From NCBI RefSeq assembly GCF_026210795.1, contig NC_089436.1, forward strand, positions 3,162,001-3,226,000: a stretch of 64,000 nucleotides of DNA. Direction: 5' to 3'. The position numbers and the translations under genes were made by a program. The DNA comes from Rhizophagus irregularis (lineage: Eukaryota > Glomeromycota > Glomeromycetes > Glomerales > Glomeraceae). Each line of letters begins with the position of its first letter. Within the stretch, counting starts at the first letter, position 1. Shown here in pieces: positions 1 through 10,465 of this stretch. The notes beneath the pieces were generated by a model. It ran no database searches. It had not been told where the DNA came from and worked only from the letters and a program-made list of their open reading frames with translations.

Positions 1-540
1 TAGATGACTATCAGGATTTATTGCATTATAATATTAGTTGTCACTTTGTAAATGATGATGAATTTAAATAAATTATTATAATCGCTAGTGATCTGATTAT
101 GAATTACAGTATCATTCGTCAAACATAAAAAAATAAATGTCTTTAACATAATTTGGATAAATTAACATATAATCTTGAATAAGATTTGCTGGCGATTTGG
201 GATACTACCTATCCTATATCTTTAAATATTTACAGAAGCGGGAATTTTTAATTCACTTAACATACGAACGTGTTTTGGACTACGAGAATGATTGAATTTT
301 CCTTATAAGTTAAAATACAAAAATTTACTCAAAGGAGGAGTAGATTTATGAGAAATTATAGAATTTTCAAAAAGAAGAATTAACCGAAGTTATGGTAGTT
401 GTTACTATTGTAGCGTACGATGCGTACGTATATCTTAAGAGTTGTGCACTTGCACGTGATAGCGGCCAGTGCGTACGTTAATTTCGTACACGTAGTCATT
501 ATATGAGATTTATAATCATTAACGTCATCATTTTGTGATA

Positions 541-830
541 CTATAGATAATATTCATGTTTTTCTATTCGAAACCTAAATTTACTATTATTATCAACCCC
601 ATTTCCAATGCCATTATTAATAGAATCCACTTCTATCAAATCTACATTGTTATTTTGATGAATGTTTTCAACTCCAGAATAATCTCTTAAACGTAATTGT
701 GAATCTTTCCTTAATAGTCTATGAACATGTCAATATACATATGTTGGTGGTAAGAAATGGTTTTTTATTAGTCTACAGTATATTACGTTTAATAATTTGA
801 GTTTAGCACTAGTACTAACGAGGTTAATTA
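541..830 (-). pseudogene. unidentified 3' exon fragment with one internal TGA
   Basis: On the minus strand a frame of about 95 codons runs from roughly 830 to a TAG at 541-543 with a single internal stop. It contains LPPTYVY, then TGA at 730-732, then HVHRLLRKDSQLRLRDYSG and an Asn-rich acidic tail. The TGA falls where a Trp would fit the context (TGG to TGA), suggesting a recently decayed 3' exon. An AG just upstream of the frame could be a splice acceptor. I do not recognise the family. It lies immediately left of the kinase 3'-end relic, so it may be the neighbour brought together by the duplication breakpoint. Confidence 0.35.
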
Positions 831-844
831 TTTCAAATAAAGGA

Positions 845-1010
845 ATGAAAGTCAATTTTTAAAATGACAACAATCTTTTAATTTTGTAAAATAGTTAAGT
901 TACGAAATTATACTTTACGTATTTGTATATTGAATATTTTACGTTTAAAGTCTTTTTAAAGTTTTTTATTTCATATTTTTGACTCTATAAAGGAATGAGA
1001 AATTGAAAAA
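845..1010 (+). pseudogene. relic of the 3' end of a tandem-kinase gene
   Basis: This stretch aligns by eye with the end of the kinase gene near 9470-9610: the same AAATGATAATAATGATC-like coding end, the same intron-like TTTACGTTTAAAGTCTTTTT block, and the same CTCTATAAA..GAAATTGA exon start. The rest of the kinase is missing, so it is only the downstream boundary of a lost or truncated copy. Homology continues to about 1680 into non-coding sequence shared with 9620-10080 and, inverted, with 47340-48350. Confidence 0.5.
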
Positions 1011-2502
1011 TTTATGAAATTCACGTACAGTACATTGGTCGATTGCCGTATTTCAACCCGGTCAGATTTCTTGTGGTTGATCCGATGTACAATTTATTTT
1101 TGGTAATAGTGAAAAGGTTGCAGGTAGATGGTGAGAAAATAACAAAAACCCATCTTAGACTGATGGAAAAAAGAGCAAAAAGATTCAAGTTCCGGTTGAT
1201 TTAAGAAATCATCAAATACGAATATGCTATGAAGGTACACTCATAATTATCTTCTAATTCATTTATTTTATTTTACTTCATAATTTACTAATAGACAACC
1301 AATAAAGAATTAGTTTTTGAACATATTAATTATCATATGAATCATATAATCATTTTTGGTTATTTTCTAAGCTCAATTTGAATCTCATACGGAAATAAAA
1401 TTGAACTTGATTTCACAATTACCATATTATTATGTTTTTTTAACCGTAATAATTTTTATTTAATTTATTATAACTGTATAAATTGAACTAATATTCATTG
1501 TAATTTACTTTTTAGATCAATTTGAAATTTTAATAATATTAAATATTAATAAGAGAAATTCTAGTAGTTTTATAGAACTTCTTCTTTAAGTAAGTCAATG
1601 TGCCGTGTCTTCCAATTAGTCCAATTTAATTTTCCGAATATATTTCGATCGGACTTTATTCAATTCCATCATTGTTGACCAAATCGTCGTATTATTGGAC
1701 TTTAATTAGACTATAATCAAATCGTTACTTCGGAGCAAAGCGATGGACTACTGTATATACAGTCTAACCTCGATATACCGATATTCGATATACCGATATA
1801 CTATTAAAAACTTGATATACTGATAAAATTTTATTTTTCCACTATATGTGAGGACATATAAATATCGGTATAACTTTATATAACGATATGTCGGGACATA
1901 TATGAAATTTTTAGGAAATATCGTTATATCAAAGGTTTGACTGTACATACTAGTACGCGCTCAACTAATGAGTCGACGCATGAAATTGCACTACATTTCT
2001 GATTAAGTAACTGATATGTCATCACGTAGTCAATGAATAAATTAATTAGATTTTCGCTCCGGACTCAACAACGGTCTCCATTCGCTAATATATAATGAGT
2101 TTTCAAAATAATAATATAAAAATAAATAAATAAAATAAAATATTTGAGTTCATGTAAGTATTTAAAGATATAATTCATTAAATGTACATTGTCATATGCA
2201 ACATTTGTATAAAGAAAATTGCAAGCATGACAAATTTAAGATCATATAATGGCATTTATCATGTATATTATAAAGGTCGTAATAAATGAAAGCAATTACC
2301 GTATCCTTCCGATTTTAAGCACCTTAGTGAAAAAATCCAAGAAAAAAACATATATGAATTATAATAAAAATAAATAATTTAACTTGATCAATAAGTTAAA
2401 TGTTATTAAATGAATAAATAATTTATATTGCATTTTAATAATAATATATAGAATATTAATAAATAATACAGAACAATAAATCTTCTATAAAAAGAATAAC
2501 TA
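1011..2502. other. gene-free spacer, shared 3' flank of the SLR gene family
   Basis: No supportable gene. From about 1230 to 1680 and 2090 to 2502 it matches the 3' flanks of the other two SLR genes (9620-10465, and 46932-48350 inverted). The part between is unique and carries the MITE at 1760-1943. Confidence 0.5.
1760..1943. mobile_element. Tc1/mariner-like MITE with TA target duplication
   Basis: Terminal inverted repeats begin CAGTCTAACCTCGATATA on the left and, read inward from the right, CAGTCAAACCTTTGATATA. Each end is flanked by TA (1758-1759, 1944-1945). The interior is a run of GATATACC/CGATAT-like motifs without coding capacity. The same terminal motif bounds the MITE at 15351-15507. 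Ends and TA duplication fit Tc1/mariner-type non-autonomous elements. Confidence 0.7.
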
Positions 2503-4869
2503 TTATTGTTGAATTAAAAGAGCACTCAAATTCTCTTGAACATCTAAACATCCATTTTCTATTACCTTCTTGTACCAATAAATAGCATTTTCTATATTTT
2601 TATCGGTTCCTTCACCTCTCTCATATAAAACTGCAAGATTTTTTTGTGCATTAACATTTCCTTCTGTTGCAGCTATTTTGTATGAATTAAATGCCTTTTC
2701 TTTATTAATATCTATACCAATTCCATTTTCATAAAAGTATCCAAGTTTATATTGAGCATCAATAAATCCTTGATTTGCTGATTTTTTATAAAATTCGAAT
2801 GCTCTAACCTTGTTTTCACAGATACCCTTGCCTAACTCATAAAAATTACCTAACTTGAATAATGCAAACTCATTGTCATTTTCTGCAGCTTTATGGTACC
2901 AATAGTTAACTTTGTCCAAATCGTTCACTAATTCCTCATCGTTTTCAATAGTATCAACTTCGATATAACCGCCAGATGCTTCATTATATAATTCAAATCC
3001 TTTTTCCTCATCAACTTCAGTTCCAATACCATTTACATAGCAATATCCAAGTTGAAATTTCGAATCTATATCTCCATTTTCAGCCGATTTCTCATAATAT
3101 TCAAATGCCTTAGTTTCATCTTTATCTACTACGCCATTTCCTAATTCATAACATTCACCTAAGTTATATTGTGCATCCCTATTCCCATTTTCTGCTGCTT
3201 TATTATACCAATAAAAAGCTTTCTCCTTATTTTTTTCAGTTCCTCCACCATTTTCATACATAAACCCTAAGCTATTTTGTGCATAATGATTACCTTTTTC
3301 AGCTGCGATTTTCCAATATTCAAATGCTTTTATTTTATTTTTTTCAGTACCAATTCCTTGATAATAGCAATGACCTAGTTGAAATTGTGCAACTAAATAT
3401 TCTTGATCGGCTGCTTTTTTATAATATTTAAATGCCTTACTCTCATCTTTCTCAACTACTTTTCCAATTTGATAATAAAGACCTAATTTATATAGTGCCA
3501 CTTTATATTCATTTTCTGCTGCCTTTTTATACCAGTAAACAGCCATCTCTAGATCAATTTCAGTTCCTTCACCAGTCTCATATAATAATCCTAAATTAAT
3601 TTGTGCACAATTATCACCTTTTTCAGCTGTTATTTTATATAATTTAAAAGCTTTTATCTTATTAATTTCAGTTCCAATTCCATTATCATAGCAATTTCCT
3701 AATTCAAATTGAGCATTCAAATATCCTTGTTTAGCTGATTTTTTATAATACCTAAAAGCTTTTATATCATCTTTTTCTATACCTTCTCCATTTTTATAAT
3801 AATTACCTAAATTATATTGTGCAATTTTATTTCCATTATCTGCTGCTTTCCTATACCAATAAATGGCTTTTTCTAAATCTTTTTCTATTCCAACTTCGTT
3901 TTGGTAGCAATTTCCCAATATATATTGTGCCGGTAAATACTCTCCTTTAGCAGATTTAATATAATATTCAAGAGCTTTCTTATCATCTTTATTCGTTCCT
4001 ATTCCATTTTGATAACAAATACCTAAATTATACTGCGCATGTAAATTACTTTCATTTGAAGCTTTTAAATACCATTCAAATGCTTTTTTCTCATCTTTTG
4101 TTATTCCAATCCCATTTTGATAACAATAACCTAAATTATTTTGTGCATCAGAATTTCCTCCTTCTGCTGATTTTAAATAAAATTCAAATGCTTTAAATTC
4201 ATCTTTCTTTTTTCCTACTCCATATTGATAACAATAACCCAAGTTATTTAATTCTATTAATTTCCTCTTTTTTATCTGAATTTCATCAAAACCTTTATCC
4301 CTTGATTCAAAATATTTTTCCATAGTATTTATCTCATCCTTGCATAAATTTATTTCTAAACCATCAAAATTTTCAACTTGATTATGTGACATTACATGAT
4401 GAACATTTTCTAAATATTCAAATTCTTTTTCAATAAAATTTCTTTCATATAAAATAATTTCCCTATAATAATAAAATGATAATAAATATTTTGAAATAAT
4501 AATATTTAATAATTGATACATATCAGTAATCAATTTTTTATTTTCATCTTTATAATTATAAATTGATAATAAATATAATTTTAAAGATTTATCTTTATCT
4601 ATAATACTACTAATAATATTGTGATCATAAAAAAATCCTATTAAACTTGAAAACCAATTTTCATTCTCTTTATGATTTTCCATTAATTTTAAAATTATTT
4701 CAGGATTTTTTTTATTAGAAAAAAAAAAATATTGTAACCATGTTAATAATATATCCTCAAAATTTTCATAATTATTACTATCAATTTTTACTATTCGACG
4801 ATAAAAACCTTTTAAAAATTCTTTTAAAAAAGTTTCATCGTCTAATAATAAATCATTATCTGATGACAT
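2503..4869 (-). CDS. Sel1-like repeat (SLR) protein, 788 aa
   Basis: A single uninterrupted frame, ATG at 4869. Residues 1 to about 205 form an unrepeated, mostly helical N-terminal region rich in Lys, Asn and Tyr with no kinase motifs. From about 205 to the end there are roughly 16 Sel1-like repeats of about 36 residues with the usual pattern (AQYNLGxCYxxGxGxxKDxxKAFxYYxKSA). SLR arrays fold as alpha-solenoids and act as adaptor scaffolds, so a role in assembling signalling proteins is family inference. The last roughly 200 residues, including the [20 protein letters not shown] segment, are almost identical to the ends of the kinase-SLR proteins at 10466 and 46931, whereas the N-terminus is unrelated, pointing to a shared or exchanged 3' end. 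The 3' flank is duplicated too. A T-rich run (A-rich on the sense strand) sits just before the ATG. Confidence 0.9.
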   Translation of the reverse strand: MSSDNDLLLDDETFLKEFLKGFYRRIVKIDSNNYENFEDILLTWLQYFFFSNKKNPEIILKLMENHKENENWFSSLIGFFYDHNIISSIIDKDKSLKLYLLSIYNYKDENKKLITDMYQLLNIIISKYLLSFYYYREIILYERNFIEKEFEYLENVHHVMSHNQVENFDGLEINLCKDEINTMEKYFESRDKGFDEIQIKKRKLIELNNLGYCYQYGVGKKKDEFKAFEFYLKSAEGGNSDAQNNLGYCYQNGIGITKDEKKAFEWYLKASNESNLHAQYNLGICYQNGIGTNKDDKKALEYYIKSAKGEYLPAQYILGNCYQNEVGIEKDLEKAIYWYRKAADNGNKIAQYNLGNYYKNGEGIEKDDIKAFRYYKKSAKQGYLNAQFELGNCYDNGIGTEINKIKAFKLYKITAEKGDNCAQINLGLLYETGEGTEIDLEMAVYWYKKAAENEYKVALYKLGLYYQIGKVVEKDESKAFKYYKKAADQEYLVAQFQLGHCYYQGIGTEKNKIKAFEYWKIAAEKGNHYAQNSLGFMYENGGGTEKNKEKAFYWYNKAAENGNRDAQYNLGECYELGNGVVDKDETKAFEYYEKSAENGDIDSKFQLGYCYVNGIGTEVDEEKGFELYNEASGGYIEVDTIENDEELVNDLDKVNYWYHKAAENDNEFALFKLGNFYELGKGICENKVRAFEFYKKSANQGFIDAQYKLGYFYENGIGIDINKEKAFNSYKIAATEGNVNAQKNLAVLYERGEGTDKNIENAIYWYKKVIENGCLDVQENLSALLIQQ

Positions 4870-7096
4870 TGTATTTTTTTTTTTTTTTTAGAAATTTCCG
4901 ATGAATAATGAAATAAGTTAAATTAATAATTAGTCATATTAGTCGCACAAATATTATTATTTGCATTGTACTAAATTTGGTAAGGAAGCCTATCACAAGT
5001 ATCACATTGTGTTAATACAGTGTTTACATAAAGGAATAATCACGTGATAGATACTTTACTGCGGAACTAGTATGAAACACATATTTGGTATATTTTATTA
5101 CGCAATTTATTTTTGATGACGCAATTTAAAACTTGTATACCGCGTTAAAATTTAGTTAAATACTGCTTTCTTTCCTTAGTATAATAAACTGGATTTTATT
5201 TATTAACTTTGTAAAAGAATAATGAAACTTATTGAGATCGCTATTTTATTAAAAAAATTTTATACGTGTGTATGATTTTATAGTAATAAGAAGTGAACAG
5301 AACTCGCTTATCGCTATGTCTCCGTCAATTTTATTATCTTCTTCCATCGTGTATTATCATCGATAACAGATCACTACTTATCGCGCACAAGCAACAAAAA
5401 TACAGACAGTCATACACAATATATACATTAATGACAAATAAATTCTCTTTTTATAAACGTTATCACCCATTAATAATAATATTATCCGAACTTGAACCAA
5501 TTTTGTTCAAAATTCCTTACCAATTTTTTACTATACGTAACAGGTCCTAATCTAAATCTAATTAATGTAGTCGAATAACTCTTTAAAATTTTACCCAATT
5601 TTATAAGGAAACTACTTAAGAGTTAACTTTTGGAATTCAAAATTTTAATTTTCGTGGAAAATCTATTTCTATTTTAAAATTTTACATCAATTTTTCTAGC
5701 TACAAAGGTTTTCACAACAAATTTATTTACCGTCTCAGTCCAATTTACTTCAAGACGTCATCCAAAATATCATCAGTAAAGAAATGTGATTAACTCTTGT
5801 GTAATGACTGACCTGTAAACTTTAAGATTGTAAGAATGAAAATTTGCTGCAACGGTACAACAAACGCATAAGAAGTCGTTAAACAAATTTTTGCTTGAAG
5901 GATTTTTATTGTAATGAAATAATATGATGGAGCGAACATCTGTATCAGGAAAAATTGAGAAATTCAACTAAATAAAAAAAATCAAAGATTTTTATCAGGA
6001 TTAAGTCTTTTTTTCGGATTAGTTTGAAATTGAATGTCGATTAAATTCATTCATTTTTACAGAAAAATAATATCATTTGAAAATATAATTAATATAAGAA
6101 AATGTTTTAATTTTAATTCTATTAAATTTCTATTATATGTTTGCGAATTAATATTTTCTGATGTTTAATTCTTATTTTATATTTATTCACAATTGGCAGT
6201 TCTATTTACGCTATTTACGTTCATGGAATACTTTTATTATTAATATTAGGGTATTACCACATTCCATTTGTTTTTCATTAATTGTCTTATCATAATTGTT
6301 TGTATTTTTAAATTAACTTTTGTATTGAATAACTATAAATATTTGTACTTCAAAATATTTAGCCAATATTAACGTGATTCATATGGATAATTGGTCAATT
6401 TAGTGTTTTTGGGATTTTTTTTATTTTTCGATTGTTTAAATTTTTATGTTAGTTAATCGGCGAAATTTTTTCAACACTCATAAACGTGAAAATTAAGCTT
6501 GTGATTATACTTCATACGTATGCATATTCATAATTGCATATGCTTCTTTGATAATCAAAGAAATTATAGTCCTATATCAATTTTATTACATGTTTAAATT
6601 AAAAAAAAAGTAATCTAAAATGGAAAATAATTCATCACCTCTTAAAAATCATTTTAGTTACATGCTAAAAAAAAAAGAAATAATAATTTAAAATTATATA
6701 ACAAAATAGAATTCCTTATCGTTGAAAAAGGAGATGAATCAATGAATCATGTTATCATCATTAATATAAAAGTTTCTTATCGCGTGGTTTGAAAAAAAAA
6801 GTATTATATCCGAAATTCTGAAAATACTTACTCAAAAATCATCATTAATCTTTTTTTTGAATTATGAATTATATTTATTTTCTAATGATCTATGTTTCAA
6901 TTGTTTCATACTTTTCTAAAATTTATTTACTAATTTTTTATCCATAATTTCAGTCTCTACCGTAGCAATTCAAATGTCGATCATTCACCATTAACCTTTT
7001 TTATAGATGTTTGTCTCACAAAAAAATACGTTCACGTTATACAAAAAAAAAACAATATAAAATGTTTATTTGTTTATGTTATAACGTAATAAAGTT
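4870..7096. other. AT-rich intergenic spacer
   Basis: Nothing supportable. Short open frames (for example 5293-5550 plus, 5773-5967 minus) lack domains, codon bias or splice context and look like chance. It separates the divergent SLR gene (minus) and tandem kinase gene (plus), so it must hold both promoters, but I see no clear motif. Confidence 0.4.
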
Positions 7097-7317
7097 ATGG
7101 AACCGAAACAGGAGCGTTATAATTCACAGGATCCCAATGACCCATTTTTCAGTGATAAAATTATTATCAGGTATGTTTGACTAAAATAAGTATTACACAT
7201 TTTATCTTCTCAATAAATAAATATGGTACAAAAAATGAATTTTAACTTCAAATTTTTTTTAAAAAAAGATGAATTAATAGAGACGGTTGAACCTTTAAAA
7301 CTTTATACGGAATATGT

Positions 7318-9554
7318 ATGAAATGTGGTCAGCGAAGAAGCTATTATCGGTGGTGTATATTATGTGAACGAAAGCAAAGCGAAGATAATTTTAAAAATTG
7401 GACTAGCGGAAATAATGATATTGACGTATTCATTAAACATTCACAGTTTTATTCAAGCGGCCCCCAAACTTTTCTAGAATGGATTCCCTTTAACAGGCTT
7501 GAGAATATAAAATATTTAAGTAAAGCATCAAGAAGTACAGTGTATTCAGCTATTTGGAAGGATGGGCCGAGAATTTTATGGAATCATCAAAATCAAGAGT
7601 ACAAGAGGTCTAAAACTCAAGTTCTCGTCAAATTGTATCATGAGGATCAAGTTAATGAAATTTTGAATGAGGTATTTTTTTTCTTTATACTAAAAATGAA
7701 TAAATCATTTGATAAAAATTAATTATGATTAATACCGTGTTCTATTTAGCTCAAAATATATTTAGATTGTTACGCACGAGATTGTGCTTTGCTAATTCAA
7801 TTTTATGGAATATCTCAACATCCTGATCATAAAGCATATCTTCTTATTAAACAATATGCTCAGAATGATTCATTGCACAATTACATTTTGTACAACTTTA
7901 AAAGTTTGGATTGGGAAATAAAATTACATTTACTTCTTTATCTTGCCGAAGATTTAAAGGCATTGCATAATTCTGGTTATGTTCATAGAAATTTAAATCC
8001 ACCTAATGTGTTGGTATTCGAAAATGGATTGTGTGCAATAGGATCATATTCAAAATGTCGTAAGGATTTATCTTCGCCGAACGCAGAGGAGATATTTGGA
8101 TGGCAACGTTATATGGCACCAGAATTTTTACGTTATAAACCTTATACAAAGGCTAGCGATATTTATTCATTTGGAATGATAATGTACACTGTTGGAACCG
8201 GAATGATTCCTTATAATCAGTCTCATGATGTTCAATATTTAACTCTTGATGTTTGTTTAGGATTAAGACCAAAAATACCAGTTAATATACCAGAAAGTTT
8301 CTCGGAATTAGTGATAAGATGTTGGAATAATGAACCAGAATCACGTCCTAATATTCATGAAATACATAATACTTTAATGAACTGGTGGTCATCCATTTAT
8401 AATAAATGCCCAAATTCAACTTGTTTAGAATTTCTTGCCGCAAATGATAGGGATCATATTAATTTAAAATCTCAAAAAATTATACAACAAAAACCAGAAA
8501 ATGACAAACCATTAATACTTCCGGATTTAAAGAATTTAGAACCGTTAGAATTAATCAAATTTATTATAAGTAATCATTTTGTTAAATATATTAATAGGGA
8601 TGAATTATCAACAACTATGGAACATATTGGTAGTGGTCATTTTGGGACTATTTCAAAAACTATATGGAAAAAAACAAACGATAGAGTTGTCTGTAAAAGA
8701 TTAAAAAATATTGAATCAATTAATAATAAATTAGTTGAAGCATTTCTTCATGAATTAAGCATGCATAGAAGGTTAGATTTTTGCTCAAGAATAATACGTA
8801 TATTAGGAATAAGTTTTGGTAAGATTATATAATATTCGAATTTTTTTTTTCTTTATTGTTTCATTACTGAATATTTATTTTTTAATTAATAGATGAGACT
8901 ACTGAAGAATATTTATTTGTAATGCAATATGCTGATGGTGGGGATTTACGTAATTATCTTCAACAAAATTTTTCAAGATTAAAATGGGAAGATAAAATTA
9001 GATTAGCTCATCAAATTACAGAAGGAATAAATTATCTTCATGAGGAAAATATTCTTCATAGAGATTTACATTCTAAAAATATAGTAATACATCAAGGTGA
9101 AGCTAAAATTATTGACCTTGGCATTGCAAAGAGCACAGAAACCGAAACAAATCTTCATCCTGGTGTATTTGGAATGATTTCGTACATTGATCCTAAACTT
9201 TTAGAAAATTGTTCTTATAAATATGATAAAAAATCCGATATTTATAGTTTAGGAGTTCTTATGTGGGAATTATCTAGTGGTTGTCCTCCTTTTAATAATG
9301 AGGATTTAATACTTTTGAGAATCAATTTAATATGTGGTGCAAGAGAAGATCCTATTCCTGATATGCCCATTGAATATTTAAACTTATATAAATCATGTTG
9401 GGATAATATACCAGATTTAAGACCATCAATTAAGCAAGTTTTCAATAAATTAGATAAAATGTTAAATTTTCCAAATGATAATAATGATCATTTAATTTTG
9501 CAAGGTAATCAAGTTATAAATTTTATTACTTTAAATATTATACTTTACGTTTAA
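7318..9554 (+). CDS. tandem pseudokinase + TKL-like kinase, about 694 aa
   Basis: Exons 7318-7671, 7750-8818 and 8893-9554 join in frame through GT-AG introns of 78 and 74 nt. Order: a CxxC-like motif and the WTSGN segment (about residues 3-35); a first kinase fold (about 55-330) that keeps a candidate Lys (VLVKLY) but has SKASRSTVY for the glycine loop, HRN at 197-199 instead of HRD, and IGS at 215-217 instead of DFG, so it looks catalytically dead; then a second kinase (about 405-680) with GSGHFG, Lys434, HRD 530-532, Asn537 and DLG at 549-551. This pseudokinase-kinase order resembles JAK kinases; regulation of domain 2 by domain 1 is inference. The 5' end is uncertain: an upstream ATG at 7097 with a GT donor at 7171 exists, but a TGA at 7288 and an apparent frame change near 7291-7305 block a clean link (homologues read LYGIC here). 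The 3' end may instead splice at 9505 to an exon at 9591. Confidence 0.75.
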
Positions 9555-10465
9555 AGTCTTTTTTAAAATTTTTTTCACTTTACATTTTAGATTCTATAAA
9601 TAAATCAGAAATTGAGCAATCTGAAGGTACACTTATAATAATCTAATTTTTTTTATTTTAATTTTACTTCGTAATAAACTACTAATATACTTTCTTTATT
9701 TTATTGAAGATTTAACAATAAAAGAAGTTTTTTGAATATGAATTACCATTTAAATTATATACTAATCATTTTTAACTAGTATTCTAAACACAATTTTAAT
9801 CTCAAACGGAAATTGGACATGATTTTAAATATCATTTATTTTTAACGATTATTGGAGTATTATATGTAGTGTTAATAACCATAATAATTTTTGTTTAACT
9901 TATTCTAACTATATAGATTGAACTAATATTAAATATTAACAAGAGAAATTTTAGGGAGTTTTATAGAACTTAAGTAAATTAATACTAATATTTTTTAATT
10001 AGTTCAATTTCAACTGTCCAGACATTTTTTTTCAATTGGGCCTTATCCGATTTCATCACTGTTGACCAAACTTTTTGTCTTTACATATTAGTATTATTAG
10101 TATTGGGCTCCAATTTCAGAATTTACAAACAATGGCACTTTTTTTGATATTTCAAGATAATGATTAACTTAGTACTAACGAAAATTAATGGTTGTAAAAA
10201 TAAATAAATAAAAAGAATCGAATATGCGAGTGGCTCCTTTATATTTTATTAAATATATTTCATATTATAAATGAATATACTGTAAGTTAAGAAATTACAA
10301 ACATGGTAAGTTTAAGATCCTATAAGTGGAAATTAAATTATTTGGCTATTAATGTTAGTATTAAATGAGTAAATGAAATAAATAATTTAGCTAATCCATT
10401 TGACTTTATATAGAAAGCTAATAAAAAATACAATACAGAACAATAAATCCACTGTAAAAAAATAA
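9555..10465. other. tail-to-tail spacer between kinase and SLR genes
   Basis: Possible last kinase exon at 9591-9626 (frame ending SEIEQSE before a GT donor); otherwise non-coding. The block 9620-10465 recurs at 1230-2500 and, inverted, at 46932-48350, defining a duplicated module that includes the SLR 3' ends. Confidence 0.5.
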
